Below, one piece after another: positions 16,921 to 28,619 of a DNA stretch of 37,337 nt. The position numbers and the translations under genes were made by a program. The notes below the pieces were generated by a model, which saw only the letters and a program-made list of their open reading frames with translations, was not told the origin of the DNA and searched no databases. Every line of letters starts with the position of its first letter. Position 1 is the stretch's first letter. The DNA comes from Pseudomonas japonica (GTDB lineage Bacteria > Pseudomonadota > Gammaproteobacteria > Pseudomonadales > Pseudomonadaceae), in the NCBI RefSeq assembly GCF_900188455.1, contig NZ_FZOL01000032.1, positions 23,380-60,716 of the forward strand, given 5' to 3'.

Positions 16921-17910
16921 TTATCCCTCCACCAGATTCTGCGGCTCGCCGACCATCCATCGGGCGATGTTGTCCAGCGTCGTGCCGGCGATGGCGGCCA
17001 GCGCCTCGCGGGTCAGGAAGGCCTGGTGCGCGGTGACGATGACGTTGGGGAAGGTCAGCAGGCGTGCCAGCACGTCGTCCTGCAGGGGCTGGTCGGAGCG
17101 GTCCTCGAAGAAGATCTGCGCTTCTTCCTCGTACACATCCAGCCCCAGGTAGCCGAGCTGGCCGCTCTTCAGCGCCTCGATCAGCGCCGGCGTGTCGACC
17201 AGGGCGCCGCGTCCGGTATTGATCAGCATGGCGCCCGGCTGCAGGTCAGCCAGGCTCTGGATATTGATCAGGTGGCGGGTCTGCGGGGTCAGCGGGCAAT
17301 GCAGGCTGATGATGTTGGAACGGCGCAACAGTTCGTCCAGCGCCACATAGCGCGCACCGAGGGCGACGACGTCCGGGTTCGGGTACGGATCGAAGGCCAG
17401 CAACTGGCAGCCGAAGCCGGCCATGATGCGGGCGAAGGCCAGGCCGATCTGCCCGGTGCCGACCACGCCGACGGTCTTGCCGTGCAGGTCGAAGCCGGTC
17501 AGGCCATGCAGGCTGAAATCGCCTTCGCGAGTGCGGTTGTAGGCGCGGTGCAGACGGCGATTCAGCGACAGGATCAGCGCCACCGCATGCTCCGCCACCG
17601 CATGCGGCGAGTAGGCCGGAACCCGCGTGACGGTCAGGCCCAGGCGTCTGGCGGCGGCCAGGTCGACATGGTTGTAGCCGGCCGAGCGCAAGGCGATCAG
17701 GCGCGTGCCGGCGGCGGCCAGGCGTTCCAGCACCGCTGCCGAGAGGTCGTCGTTGATGAAGGCGCAGACCACTTCGTGGCCGGCGGCGAGCACCGCGGTG
17801 TCCTCGTTCAGGCGGGCGGGCAGGAAGTGCAGCTCCAGGCCGTTCACCGCTGGGGCGGCGTTGAAGCTGTCCTGGTCGTAGGTCTGGCTGCTGAAGAACA
17901 AGGCGCGCAT
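16921..17910 (-). CDS. ldhA: Fermentative D-lactate dehydrogenase LdhA
   Basis: A 329-residue NADH-dependent D-2-hydroxyacid dehydrogenase reducing pyruvate to D-lactate in the cytoplasm. The Rossmann motif GVVGTGQIGLAFARIMAGFG is at about residues 148-167. The catalytic set is the arginine of INTGRGALVDT, the glutamate of LDVYEEEA, and the histidine of VTAHQAFLT. NYSGYNHVD-type substrate loop residues appear as RSAGYNHVDLAAA. The start ATG at 17910 has GGAG eight bases upstream. The location next to gacS matches PA0927/PA0928; a hairpin at 17951-17970 separates them. Confidence 0.93.
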   Translation of the reverse strand: MRALFFSSQTYDQDSFNAAPAVNGLELHFLPARLNEDTAVLAAGHEVVCAFINDDLSAAVLERLAAAGTRLIALRSAGYNHVDLAAARRLGLTVTRVPAYSPHAVAEHAVALILSLNRRLHRAYNRTREGDFSLHGLTGFDLHGKTVGVVGTGQIGLAFARIMAGFGCQLLAFDPYPNPDVVALGARYVALDELLRRSNIISLHCPLTPQTRHLINIQSLADLQPGAMLINTGRGALVDTPALIEALKSGQLGYLGLDVYEEEAQIFFEDRSDQPLQDDVLARLLTFPNVIVTAHQAFLTREALAAIAGTTLDNIARWMVGEPQNLVEG

Positions 17911-17949
17911 GGTCAGGGCTCCGAAACGATCGAATGGCCCAGTGTAGCC

Positions 17950-17970
17950 AAGCCCGGCGTGCCGGGCCTT
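17950..17970 (-). terminator. Hairpin between gacS and ldhA
   Basis: AAGCCCGGC and GCCGGGC form a compact stem around GT just after the gacS stop. The T tract on the minus strand is short, so termination is possible but not certain. Confidence 0.5.
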
Positions 17971-17978
17971 GTCGCAGG

Positions 17979-20732
<2,754 letters not shown>

Positions 20733-20864
20733 GCCGGTCTCCTGTGTCTGCTCCGCGCTGGGTGGGAAGAAAGCTACCGCGACTGTGGCACTAATGCACT
20801 ATCGCTCTGTGTCGGCGGCGTGCGCCCTTGTACGCGGGTCGAGTTGCCTGGGGGGAGGGGAATG

Positions 20865-20885
20865 CTCAATAATTGCGCAATTGAG
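20865..20885 (+). promoter_or_regulatory. Palindrome upstream of the PirR-like regulator
   Basis: A perfect AATTGCGCAATT (20871-20882) lies within a larger near-symmetric CTCAAT...ATTGAG block, 18 bases before the ATG, in an AT-rich island. It is a candidate operator, possibly autoregulatory. No Fur-box match is claimed. Confidence 0.4.
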
Positions 20886-20903
20886 AATTGCTAGCAGCCG
20901 CCA

Positions 20904-21620
20904 ATGAGTCCCGCCGTGATCCGCAATCCCAACATTCTCGCCATCGAGGACGACCCGGTGCTCGGTGCCTATCTGCACGAGCAGTTGCAGCGTAGTGGTT
21001 TTCTCGTGACCTGGTGCCGCAATGGCCGGGACGGGCTGGACCAGGCGCGCGAGCGGCATTTCGACGTGGTCCTGATGGACATCCTGCTGCCCGGAATGAC
21101 CGGCCTGGACGCCCTGGTGCAGTTGCGCGAGCGCAGCAGCACGCCGGTGATCATGATGTCGGCGCTGGGCGCCGAGGCCGATCGCATCACCGGTTTCCAG
21201 CGCGGCGCCGACGATTACCTGCCCAAGCCGTTCAGCATGGCCGAGCTGCGTGTCCGCATCGAAGCCATCCTGCGCCGGGTCGATCTGGAACGGCGCTTCT
21301 CGCCGCTGAACAAGGCCCCGAGCAGCGAGCTGCGCTTCGACGACGAGGCCAGCGATGTCTGCCACGCCGGCCAGTGGGCGGGCCTCACGCCCAGCGAATA
21401 TCGCCTGCTCGATACCCTGCAGCGCAGCAACGACGAAGTGCTGAGCAAACCCTTCCTCTACCAGCACGTACTGCAGCGCGGTTATTCGCGACACGACCGC
21501 AGCCTGGACATGCACGTCAGCCAGATTCGTCGCAAGCTCAAGGCGATCGGCTATCTGGAACGCCAGGTGCGAACCGTGTGGGGCCAGGGCTATGTCCTGA
21601 GCGCCGGCGAGGAGCAGTAA
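20904..21620 (+). CDS. OmpR-family response regulator, PirR-like
   Basis: A 238-residue response regulator. The receiver (about 10-122) has E15-D16-D17, phospho-acceptor D59 in VVLMDILLPGMTG, and LPKPFSMAELRVR with the lysine. The winged-helix domain (about 145-235) has LTPSEYRLLDTL and TVWGQGYVLS. Gene order after gacS and before a PirS-like kinase and cysM matches pirR (PA0929), which in P. aeruginosa controls the siderophore receptor gene pirA. Here pirA is absent at this site, so the target is unknown. The ATG at 20904 lacks a good ribosome site; a palindrome lies just upstream. Confidence 0.88.
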   Translation: MSPAVIRNPNILAIEDDPVLGAYLHEQLQRSGFLVTWCRNGRDGLDQARERHFDVVLMDILLPGMTGLDALVQLRERSSTPVIMMSALGAEADRITGFQRGADDYLPKPFSMAELRVRIEAILRRVDLERRFSPLNKAPSSELRFDDEASDVCHAGQWAGLTPSEYRLLDTLQRSNDEVLSKPFLYQHVLQRGYSRHDRSLDMHVSQIRRKLKAIGYLERQVRTVWGQGYVLSAGEEQ

Positions 21621-21621
21621 G

Positions 21622-23004
21622 TTGCCCAATCGTCACTCGCTGTTCTGGAAACTGGCGATCCTCATGGTGGGCTTCTGCCTGCTGCTGATCGGCCTGACCC
21701 TGTCCTGGGGCCGCCATATGGAGGTGCGCAACGCTTACCTGGCACCGCAGGCGCGCACGCTGCTGGCGGGTTACGCCGCCGAGGCCGAGCGGGCCCTGCG
21801 GAGCGGCGGGACGGCGGGTGTCGATCTGTGGCTGGGCGACATGCGCGAGCGCGAAAGCGGTTTCATCGGTGTGATCGGCCCGGACCTGCAGCCCCTGGGC
21901 AGCCTGCCGCTGACCGATGCCGAGGTCATGCATCTGACCAACCTGCGCAGCCTCGACCGTCCGATCAGCCGTCACTCCGCCACCGCACCGTGGATGCGCG
22001 TGCCGTTTCCCGACGATTCCGCCCTCGGCAGCCTGGTGATCGAACTGCCGCAGCGGTTGATTCCGGACCGCTGGAACCTGCTGTTCTGGCGCATGGTCAC
22101 CAATGGCCTGATTCCCGGCTTGCTGACCCTGCTGTTCTGCATCGGCCTGTACCGCATGCTGATCCGCCCCTTGCACCAGTTGCGCGACCAGGCCAATGCC
22201 TGGCGCGCCGAGCGTCTCACCGCGCGGGTAGCCAGCGCCACCACCAGCCGCGGCGACGAGTTCGGCGAGCTGGGGCGCGCGTTCGATGACATGGCCGAGC
22301 GCCTGCAAAGCACCGTGGCCCTGCAGCAGCAGTTGCTGCGCGACCTGTCCCATGAGCTGCGCACGCCGCTGAGCCGCCTGCAGGTCGCCAGCGACAGCGA
22401 ACAGGATCCGGCACGCCTGCGCGAGCGTCTCAGCCGCGAAGTGGAGGGCATGCAGCGCCTGGTGGAAGATGCCCTGCAACTGGCCTGGCTGGATGCCGAA
22501 CGGGCGCCGCTGAGCTGCGAACCGATCGAGATCGCGGCGCTGTGGGAAATGCTCTGCGAGGACGCCTGTTTCGAAACCGGCTGGCCGCGGGCGCAACTGC
22601 ACTGCGAACTGGACGGCGACTGCTGGGTGCAGGGCCATCTCAACAGCCTGGCCCAGGCCCTGGAGAACATCCTGCGCAACGCCATCCGCCATTCCCCCGG
22701 GCATGGCCGGATCCGTCTCGGTGGCCAGCGCGAGGGCGAACACTGGCTGATCTGGCTGGAGGACGAAGGTGGCGGGGTGGACGACGCGGAGCTGGAGCGC
22801 ATCTTCGCCGCGTTCACCCGACTCGATGGCTCGCGGCCAGGCGACGGCGGCTTCGGTCTGGGCCTGAGCATCGCGCGCAATGCCGTGCAGCGCCAGGGTG
22901 GACGCCTGTGGGCGCAGAACAGCGGGCGCGGCCTGCGCCTGAATGTGCGCCTGCTGGCGGTGCAAACGCCCGAGCCGGCCCAGGGTTATAGCGATCGGCT
23001 ATAA
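21622..23004 (+). CDS. Sensor histidine kinase, PirS-like
   Basis: Inner-membrane kinase of 460 residues, partner of the upstream regulator. It has a first helix at about 9-27 (WKLAILMVGFCLLLIGL), a short periplasmic region (about 30-155), a second helix at about 160-180 (GLIPGLLTLLFCIGLYRML), HAMP, H244 in LSHELRTPLSRLQ, and ATPase motifs NILRNAIRHSPG, EDEGGGVDD and GGFGLGLSIARNA. The chosen start is TTG at 21622, with GGAG eight bases upstream and one base after the regulator stop; it gives MPNRHSLFWKL as in PirS. The next ATG (21664) would cut into the first helix. A hairpin with GCCCCGC arms (23005-23035) follows. Confidence 0.88.
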   Translation: MPNRHSLFWKLAILMVGFCLLLIGLTLSWGRHMEVRNAYLAPQARTLLAGYAAEAERALRSGGTAGVDLWLGDMRERESGFIGVIGPDLQPLGSLPLTDAEVMHLTNLRSLDRPISRHSATAPWMRVPFPDDSALGSLVIELPQRLIPDRWNLLFWRMVTNGLIPGLLTLLFCIGLYRMLIRPLHQLRDQANAWRAERLTARVASATTSRGDEFGELGRAFDDMAERLQSTVALQQQLLRDLSHELRTPLSRLQVASDSEQDPARLRERLSREVEGMQRLVEDALQLAWLDAERAPLSCEPIEIAALWEMLCEDACFETGWPRAQLHCELDGDCWVQGHLNSLAQALENILRNAIRHSPGHGRIRLGGQREGEHWLIWLEDEGGGVDDAELERIFAAFTRLDGSRPGDGGFGLGLSIARNAVQRQGGRLWAQNSGRGLRLNVRLLAVQTPEPAQGYSDRL

Positions 23005-23035
23005 GCCCCGCATATTGCGTGATATGGAGCGGGGC
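23005..23035 (+). terminator. Hairpin after the PirS-like kinase gene
   Basis: GCCCCGC (23005-23011) and GCGGGGC (23029-23035) pair, with an inner CATAT/ATATG stem and a TGCGTG loop. It starts directly at the kinase stop and is followed by GGTTT, a weak tail. Confidence 0.5.
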
Positions 23036-23085
23036 GGTTTGCCGGTATGATAGGCGGCCCCGTGAGTCTGGATTGCGAAAACGCC

Positions 23086-23988
23086 ATGACCCTGCAGTAC
23101 CCCACCATCGCCGATTGCGTCGGCAACACCCCCCTGGTTCGCCTGCAACGCATGGCCGGCGAGACCAGCAATACCCTCTTGGTGAAACTCGAAGGCAACA
23201 ACCCGGCGGGCTCGGTCAAGGACCGTCCGGCGCTGTCGATGATCACCCGTGCCGAACTGCGCGGTCAGATCAAGCCGGGCGACACCCTGATCGAGGCGAC
23301 CTCCGGCAACACCGGTATCGCCCTGGCGATGGCCGCGGCGATCAAGGGCTACAAGATGATCCTGATCATGCCCGACAACTCCAGCGCCGAACGCAAGGCG
23401 GCGATGACCGCCTACGGTGCCGAGCTGATCCTGGTCAGCAAGGAAGAGGGTATGGAAGGGGCGCGCGATCTCGCCGAGCGCCTGCGCGACGAAGGCCGCG
23501 GCCTGGTCCTCGACCAGTTCGGCAACGGCGACAATCCCGAGGCTCACTACGGCAGCACCGGTCCGGAAATCTGGCGCCAGACCGGCGGCCAGATCACCCA
23601 CTTCATCAGCTCCATGGGCACCACCGGCACCATCATGGGCTGCTCGCGCTACCTCAAGGAGCAGAACCCGGCGATCCAGATCATCGGCCTGCAACCGATG
23701 GACGGTTCGGCCATCCCCGGCATCCGCCGCTGGCCGCACGAATACCTGCCGTCGATCTTCGAGGCCGAGCGCGTCGATCGCGTGGTCGACATGGCCCAGA
23801 GCGAAGCCGAGGAAACCACCCGCCGCCTGGCGCGCGAGGAAGGCATCTTCTGCGGCGTGTCCTCCGGCGGTGCGGTGGCGGGCATGCTGCGTATCGCCCA
23901 GGAAGTGGAGAACGCGACCCTGGTGGCGATCATCTGCGACCGTGGCGACCGCTACCTGTCGACCGGCATTTTCGACGCGGATCGCTGA
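23086..23988 (+). CDS. cysM: Cysteine synthase B (O-acetylserine sulfhydrylase)
   Basis: A 300-residue pyridoxal-phosphate enzyme making cysteine from O-acetylserine and sulfide or thiosulfate. The cofactor lysine is K45 in NNPAGSVKDRPAL. TSGNTGIALAMAAA binds substrate, SSMGTTGTIMGCSRYL is the phosphate loop, and CGVSSGGAVAGMLRIA lies near the end. The length and the RRWPHEYLP segment favour CysM over CysK. Start at 23086 gives MTLQYPTIADCVGNTPLVRL; an in-frame ATG at 23047 falls on a TATGAT -10-like sequence and is less likely. Its stop overlaps the rlmD start (TGATG). Confidence 0.94.
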   Translation: MTLQYPTIADCVGNTPLVRLQRMAGETSNTLLVKLEGNNPAGSVKDRPALSMITRAELRGQIKPGDTLIEATSGNTGIALAMAAAIKGYKMILIMPDNSSAERKAAMTAYGAELILVSKEEGMEGARDLAERLRDEGRGLVLDQFGNGDNPEAHYGSTGPEIWRQTGGQITHFISSMGTTGTIMGCSRYLKEQNPAIQIIGLQPMDGSAIPGIRRWPHEYLPSIFEAERVDRVVDMAQSEAEETTRRLAREEGIFCGVSSGGAVAGMLRIAQEVENATLVAIICDRGDRYLSTGIFDADR

Positions 23989-25346
23989 TGTCCAAAAGCA
24001 AACGTAACGGCGGCCTGCGCTTCCAGCCGGCCGGTGGCAGCCGCGCGCCCCAGGTGCCGGTGGGCAAGAAGCAGCGCCTGAACATCGAACGCCTGGCCGG
24101 GGACGGGCGTGGTATCGCCTTCGTCGAGGGACGTACCTGGTTCGTCAGCGGTGCGCTGGCCGGCGAGGAGGTCGAGGCACGGGTGCTCAATGCCCATGGC
24201 AAGGTGGTCGAGGCGCGCCTGGAGCGGGTCTTCAGCGCCAGCGCGGAGCGCCGTGAAGCGCCGTGCCGGCATTTCGACCGCTGCGGCGGCTGCAACCTGC
24301 AACACCTTCCCCATGCCGACCAGCTCGAACTCAAGCAGCGCCTGCTCGCCGAGCAGTTGCAGCGGGTGGCGGGCGTCGCTCCGGAACACTGGGCGGCGCC
24401 GCTGAGCGGCCCGGAATTCGGTTACCGTCGCCGCGCGCGGGTCGCCGTGCGCTGGGACCAGAAGGCGCGCAAGCTGGACGTAGGTTTTCGCGCCGAAGCC
24501 AGCCAGGACATCGTCGCCATCGACGACTGCCCGGTGCTGGTACAGCCCTTGCAGTCGGTGATGCGTCATCTGCCGTTGCTCCTGCGGAGCCTGGCAAAGC
24601 CACAGGTGATCGGGCATGTCGAGCTGTTCAGCGGCACCGCCCTGGCCATGCTGGTGCGTCACACCGGCACGCTGGGCGAGGCGGACCTGGCGAAGCTGAA
24701 GGCGTTCTGCGTCGAAGCCGGCGTGCAACTGTGGCTGCAAGGCGAGGGTGAACCGGCGGCGGTCGAGGCGGATCAGCAACTGGGCTTCGAACTGGAGCCG
24801 TGGAAGCTGACCCTGGCCTATCGCCCTGGCGATTTCGTCCAGGTCAACGCCGGGGTCAATACGGCGATGATCGAACAGGCCCTCGACTGGCTTGCCGTGC
24901 AACCTGGCGAGCGGGTGCTGGACCTGTTCTGCGGCCTGGGCAATTTCGCCCTGCCGCTGGCCCAGCAGGCCGCCGAGGTGGTGGCGGTGGAGGGCGTGCA
25001 GGCGATGGTCGAACGGGCCGCGGCCAATGCCCGTAGCAATAATTTGAATAATGTTCGCTGTTTTCAGGCGGATTTATCCCAACCCCTGAGCGCGTCCGGT
25101 TGGGCGACGGAGGGGTTTTCTGCGGTACTCTTGGACCCACCGCGAGACGGTGCCTACGAGGTCGTAAGAAAAATCGCAGCACTAGGTGCCAAACGGCTGG
25201 TCTACGTGTCGTGCAATCCGGCGACCCTGGCCCGCGATACGCTTGAATTGATCAAGCAGGGTTACCGGTTAAAAAGGGCCGGGATCCTCGACATGTTCCC
25301 GCAGACAGCACATGTCGAGGCCATGGCGTTATTCGAGGTGGGCTAG
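23988..25346 (+). CDS. rlmD: 23S rRNA (uracil-1939-C5)-methyltransferase RlmD
   Basis: A 452-residue SAM-dependent RNA methyltransferase for U1939 of 23S rRNA. An N-terminal TRAM domain (about 20-80, LNIERLAGDGRGIAFVEGRT) is followed by four-cysteine Fe-S ligands (CRHFDRCGGCNLQH plus a later Cys in the DDC segment), the SAM site VLDLFCGLGNFALPLAQQA, and the catalytic region LDPPRDG and YVSCNPATLARD. Its ATG overlaps the cysM stop (TGATG). A longer apparent reading frame that starts inside cysM in another frame is spurious. Around 25035-25075 the sequence is locally AT-richer without breaking the frame. Confidence 0.94.
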   Translation: MSKSKRNGGLRFQPAGGSRAPQVPVGKKQRLNIERLAGDGRGIAFVEGRTWFVSGALAGEEVEARVLNAHGKVVEARLERVFSASAERREAPCRHFDRCGGCNLQHLPHADQLELKQRLLAEQLQRVAGVAPEHWAAPLSGPEFGYRRRARVAVRWDQKARKLDVGFRAEASQDIVAIDDCPVLVQPLQSVMRHLPLLLRSLAKPQVIGHVELFSGTALAMLVRHTGTLGEADLAKLKAFCVEAGVQLWLQGEGEPAAVEADQQLGFELEPWKLTLAYRPGDFVQVNAGVNTAMIEQALDWLAVQPGERVLDLFCGLGNFALPLAQQAAEVVAVEGVQAMVERAAANARSNNLNNVRCFQADLSQPLSASGWATEGFSAVLLDPPRDGAYEVVRKIAALGAKRLVYVSCNPATLARDTLELIKQGYRLKRAGILDMFPQTAHVEAMALFEVG

Positions 25347-25442
25347 GATTGCTGGCCGCCCGGTGTCGTTTCCGCATCTGGAGAGACGACACCCGAGTTT
25401 TCAAGCGCATCGCGCATGCGCTGTAGGGAAAGGTAAACAAAG

Positions 25443-27683
25443 ATGGTACAGGTGAGAGTGCACCAGCCGGTCAACACCGACGGCAGTATCAATCTCGAAG
25501 CATGGCTGGATCACGTGTGCAGCGTCGATGCGGCGCTGAACCGGGAAGCCCTCAAGGTTGCCTGCGAGTTCGCCCACGAAATCGAGAAACAGGGCAACCA
25601 GGACAAACACTCGTGGGCCGATGGTACGTCGAGTTTCCAGGCCGGCCTGGAAATCGCCGAAATCCTCGCCGACCTCAAGCTCGACCAGGACTCGCTGGTC
25701 GCCGCGATCATCTACCGCGCGGTGCGCGAGGGCAAGGTCACCCTGGCCGAGGTCGCCCAACGCTTCGGCCCGGTGGTCTCCAAGCTGATCGACGGCGTGC
25801 TGCGCATGGCCGCCATCAGTGCCAGCCTCAACCCGCGCCACTCGCTGGTGCTGGGCTCCCAGGCGCAGGTCGAGAACCTGCGCAAGATGCTCGTGGCCAT
25901 GGTCGACGACGTTCGCGTCGCGCTGATCAAGCTGGCCGAGCGGACCTGCGCGATCCGCGCGGTGAAGAGCGCCGACGACGAAAAACGCCATCGCGTCGCC
26001 CGCGAGGTGTTCGACATCTACGCGCCGCTGGCGCACCGCCTGGGTATCGGTCATATCAAGTGGGAGCTGGAAGACCTGTCCTTCCGCTACCTGGAGCCCG
26101 ACCAGTACAAGCAGATCGCCAAGCTCCTGCACGAGCGCCGGCTGGACCGCGAGCGCTTCATCAACGACGTCATGGCGCAGTTGCAGAACGAACTGCTGGC
26201 CACCGGGGTCAAGGCCGATATCAGTGGCCGGGCGAAACACATCTATTCCATCTGGCGCAAGATGCAGCGCAAGGGCCTGGAGTTCAGCCAGATCTACGAC
26301 GTGCGCGCGGTGCGCGTGCTGGTTCCGGAAATGCGCGACTGCTACACCGCGCTGGGTATCGTCCACACCCTGTGGCGGCACATTCCCAAGGAATTCGACG
26401 ACTACATCGCCAACCCCAAGGAAAACGGCTACCGCTCGTTGCACACCGCGGTGATCGGCCCCGAGGGCAAGGTCCTGGAAGTGCAGATCCGTACCCATGC
26501 CATGCACGAGGAGGCCGAGCTCGGCGTCTGCGCGCACTGGCGCTACAAGGGCACCGACGTCAAGTCCGGGTCCAACCACTACGAAGAGAAGATCTCCTGG
26601 CTGCGTCAGGTCCTGGAATGGCATGAGGAACTGGGTGACATCGGCGGCCTGGCCGAACAGTTGCGGGTCGATATCGAGCCGGACCGGGTCTACGTGTTCA
26701 CCCCCGACGGCCACGCCATCGACCTGCCCAAGGGCGCCACGCCGCTGGACTTCGCCTACCGCGTGCACACCGAGATCGGCCACAACTGCCGTGGCGCCAA
26801 GATCAACGGGCGCATCGTGCCGCTCAACTACAGCCTGCAGACCGGCGAGCAGGTCGAGATCATCACCAGCAAGCACGGCAATCCGAGCCGCGACTGGCTG
26901 AACTCCAACCTCGGCTACGTCACCACCTCGCGGGCGCGGGCGAAGATCGTCCACTGGTTCAAGCTGCAGGCCCGCGACCAGAACGTCGCCGCCGGCAAGA
27001 GCCTGCTGGAGCGCGAGCTGAATCGCCTCGGCCTGCCCCAGGTGGACTTCGAGCGCCTGGCGGAAAAGGCCAACCTGCGCGCCGCCGAGGACATGTTCGC
27101 CTCCCTCGGCGCCGGCGACCTGCGCCTGGCCCACCTGGTCAACGCGGCCCAGCAACTGGTCGAGCCGGAGCGCATCGAGGAAGTCGACCTGATCACCCGC
27201 AAGGCCAGCGGCTTCAAGCCGGGCAAGCGCGGCGACATCCAGATCCAGGGCGTCGGCAATCTGCTGACGCAGATGGCCGGCTGCTGCCAGCCGCTGCCTG
27301 GCGACGCAATCGTTGGCTACATCACCCAGGGCCGTGGCGTGACCATCCACCGCCAGGATTGCGCCTCGGTGCTGCAACTGGCCGGACGCGAGCCGGAGCG
27401 GATGATCCAGGTCAGTTGGGGCCCGGTGCCGGTGCAGACCTACCCGGTGGATATCGTCATTCGCGCCTACGACCGTCCGGGGCTGTTGCGTGACGTCTCC
27501 CAGGTCCTGCTCAACGAGCGGATCAACGTGCTGGCGGTGAATACCCGCTCGAACAAGGAAGACAACACCGCGCTGATGTCGCTGACCATCGAGATCCCCG
27601 GGCTGGACGCCCTCGGGCGTCTGCTCGGGCGCATCTCGCAGTTGCCCAACATCATCGAGACCCGGCGCAACCGCACGCCCTGA
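25443..27683 (+). CDS. relA: GTP pyrophosphokinase RelA ((p)ppGpp synthetase I)
   Basis: A 746-residue ribosome-associated alarmone synthetase that makes (p)ppGpp during amino-acid starvation. The N-terminal hydrolase-like domain is degenerate (IIYRAV where SpoT has HD and ED residues), so it is RelA rather than a bifunctional enzyme. The synthetase region includes RAKHIYSIWRKMQRKG, IYDVRAVRVLV and NGYRSLHTAVIGPEGKVLEVQIRT. A TGS domain follows (VFTPDGHAIDLPKGATPLDFAY), then a helical part, a zinc-finger region with GCCQPLPGD, and a C-terminal ACT domain (YPVDIVIRAYDRPGLLRDV). The ATG has AGGT upstream. Length is typical. mazG and a DUF2058 gene follow. Confidence 0.96.
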   Translation: MVQVRVHQPVNTDGSINLEAWLDHVCSVDAALNREALKVACEFAHEIEKQGNQDKHSWADGTSSFQAGLEIAEILADLKLDQDSLVAAIIYRAVREGKVTLAEVAQRFGPVVSKLIDGVLRMAAISASLNPRHSLVLGSQAQVENLRKMLVAMVDDVRVALIKLAERTCAIRAVKSADDEKRHRVAREVFDIYAPLAHRLGIGHIKWELEDLSFRYLEPDQYKQIAKLLHERRLDRERFINDVMAQLQNELLATGVKADISGRAKHIYSIWRKMQRKGLEFSQIYDVRAVRVLVPEMRDCYTALGIVHTLWRHIPKEFDDYIANPKENGYRSLHTAVIGPEGKVLEVQIRTHAMHEEAELGVCAHWRYKGTDVKSGSNHYEEKISWLRQVLEWHEELGDIGGLAEQLRVDIEPDRVYVFTPDGHAIDLPKGATPLDFAYRVHTEIGHNCRGAKINGRIVPLNYSLQTGEQVEIITSKHGNPSRDWLNSNLGYVTTSRARAKIVHWFKLQARDQNVAAGKSLLERELNRLGLPQVDFERLAEKANLRAAEDMFASLGAGDLRLAHLVNAAQQLVEPERIEEVDLITRKASGFKPGKRGDIQIQGVGNLLTQMAGCCQPLPGDAIVGYITQGRGVTIHRQDCASVLQLAGREPERMIQVSWGPVPVQTYPVDIVIRAYDRPGLLRDVSQVLLNERINVLAVNTRSNKEDNTALMSLTIEIPGLDALGRLLGRISQLPNIIETRRNRTP

Positions 27684-27761
27684 CCACGGCCGACCCGTCG
27701 TCACCCGTGGGTGGCGATGGGTCTATCCTGTAATGGCCGATGGCCTCCTAGAGAACCCCCG

Positions 27762-28592
27762 ATGTACACCCTGGACGACCTGCTGCACCTCATGGCCCGT
27801 CTGCGCGATCCGCAGTACGGCTGCCCCTGGGATCTCAAACAGACCTACGCGACCATCGTCCCGCACACCCTGGAGGAAGCCTACGAAGTGGCCGATGCCA
27901 TCGAGCGCGGCGACTTCGAGCACCTGCAGGGCGAGCTCGGCGACCTGCTGTTCCAGGTGGTCTACTACAGCCAGTTGGCGCTGGAGGAAGGCCGCTTCGA
28001 ATTCGCCGGGGTGATCGACAGCATCACCCGCAAGCTGATCCGCCGTCATCCCCATGTCTTCCCCACCGGCGAGCTGTACGCGCCGCTGGACACCCCGCGC
28101 CTCGACGAAGATCAGGTCAAGCAGCGCTGGGAGCAGATCAAGGCCGAAGAGCGTGCCGAGAAAAGCCTGCCGGAGCAGTTGTCGTTGCTCGACGACGTGC
28201 CGGCGGCACTGCCGGCGCTGTCGCGCGCGGCCAAGCTGCAGAAGCGCGCGGCCCAGGTCGATTTCGACTGGCCAGGTCCGCTGCCGGTGCTGGACAAGGT
28301 CCGCGAAGAACTGGACGAAGTGCTGGAAGCCATGGCCGACAACGACGCCGCGGCACTGGCCGACGAAGTGGGCGATCTGCTGTTCGCCACGGTCAACCTG
28401 GCCCGGCACCTGAAGATCGATCCGGAGAATGCCCTGCGCGGCGCCAATGCCAAGTTCGAACGACGCTTTCGTTTTATCGAGCAGGCATTGCGCGATACGG
28501 GTCGTCCGATCGAAGATTGCACCCTCGAAGACTTGGACGCGCTCTGGGGCGAAGCCAAGCGTCAGGAAAAGAACCTGCCCAGCTGCGGCTGA
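27762..28592 (+). CDS. mazG: Nucleoside triphosphate pyrophosphohydrolase MazG
   Basis: A 276-residue enzyme hydrolysing NTPs to NMPs plus pyrophosphate; it removes abnormal nucleotides and in E. coli lowers ppGpp. Two all-alpha MazG domains are visible, each with an acidic metal-binding set: LEEAYEVADAI with ELGDLLFQVVYYS (about 36-70), and REELDEVLEAM with DEVGDLLFATVNLARHL (about 183-225). CPWDLKQTYATIVPH is the family N-terminal signature. The start MYTLDDLLHLMARL at 27762 matches the family. It lies 78 bases after relA, an arrangement shared with E. coli. Confidence 0.94.
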   Translation: MYTLDDLLHLMARLRDPQYGCPWDLKQTYATIVPHTLEEAYEVADAIERGDFEHLQGELGDLLFQVVYYSQLALEEGRFEFAGVIDSITRKLIRRHPHVFPTGELYAPLDTPRLDEDQVKQRWEQIKAEERAEKSLPEQLSLLDDVPAALPALSRAAKLQKRAAQVDFDWPGPLPVLDKVREELDEVLEAMADNDAAALADEVGDLLFATVNLARHLKIDPENALRGANAKFERRFRFIEQALRDTGRPIEDCTLEDLDALWGEAKRQEKNLPSCG

Positions 28593-28619
28593 GCGTGATG
28601 CATAAGTGAGTGAACATCG

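Noticed and set aside
23019..25346. Long 775-codon frame joining cysM region and rlmD
   Set aside because: The first part is cysM read in the wrong frame; the true rlmD starts at 23988, overlapping the cysM stop.
25401..27704. 767-codon minus-strand open frame opposite relA
   Set aside because: RelA on plus is complete and typical; the antisense product has no motifs.
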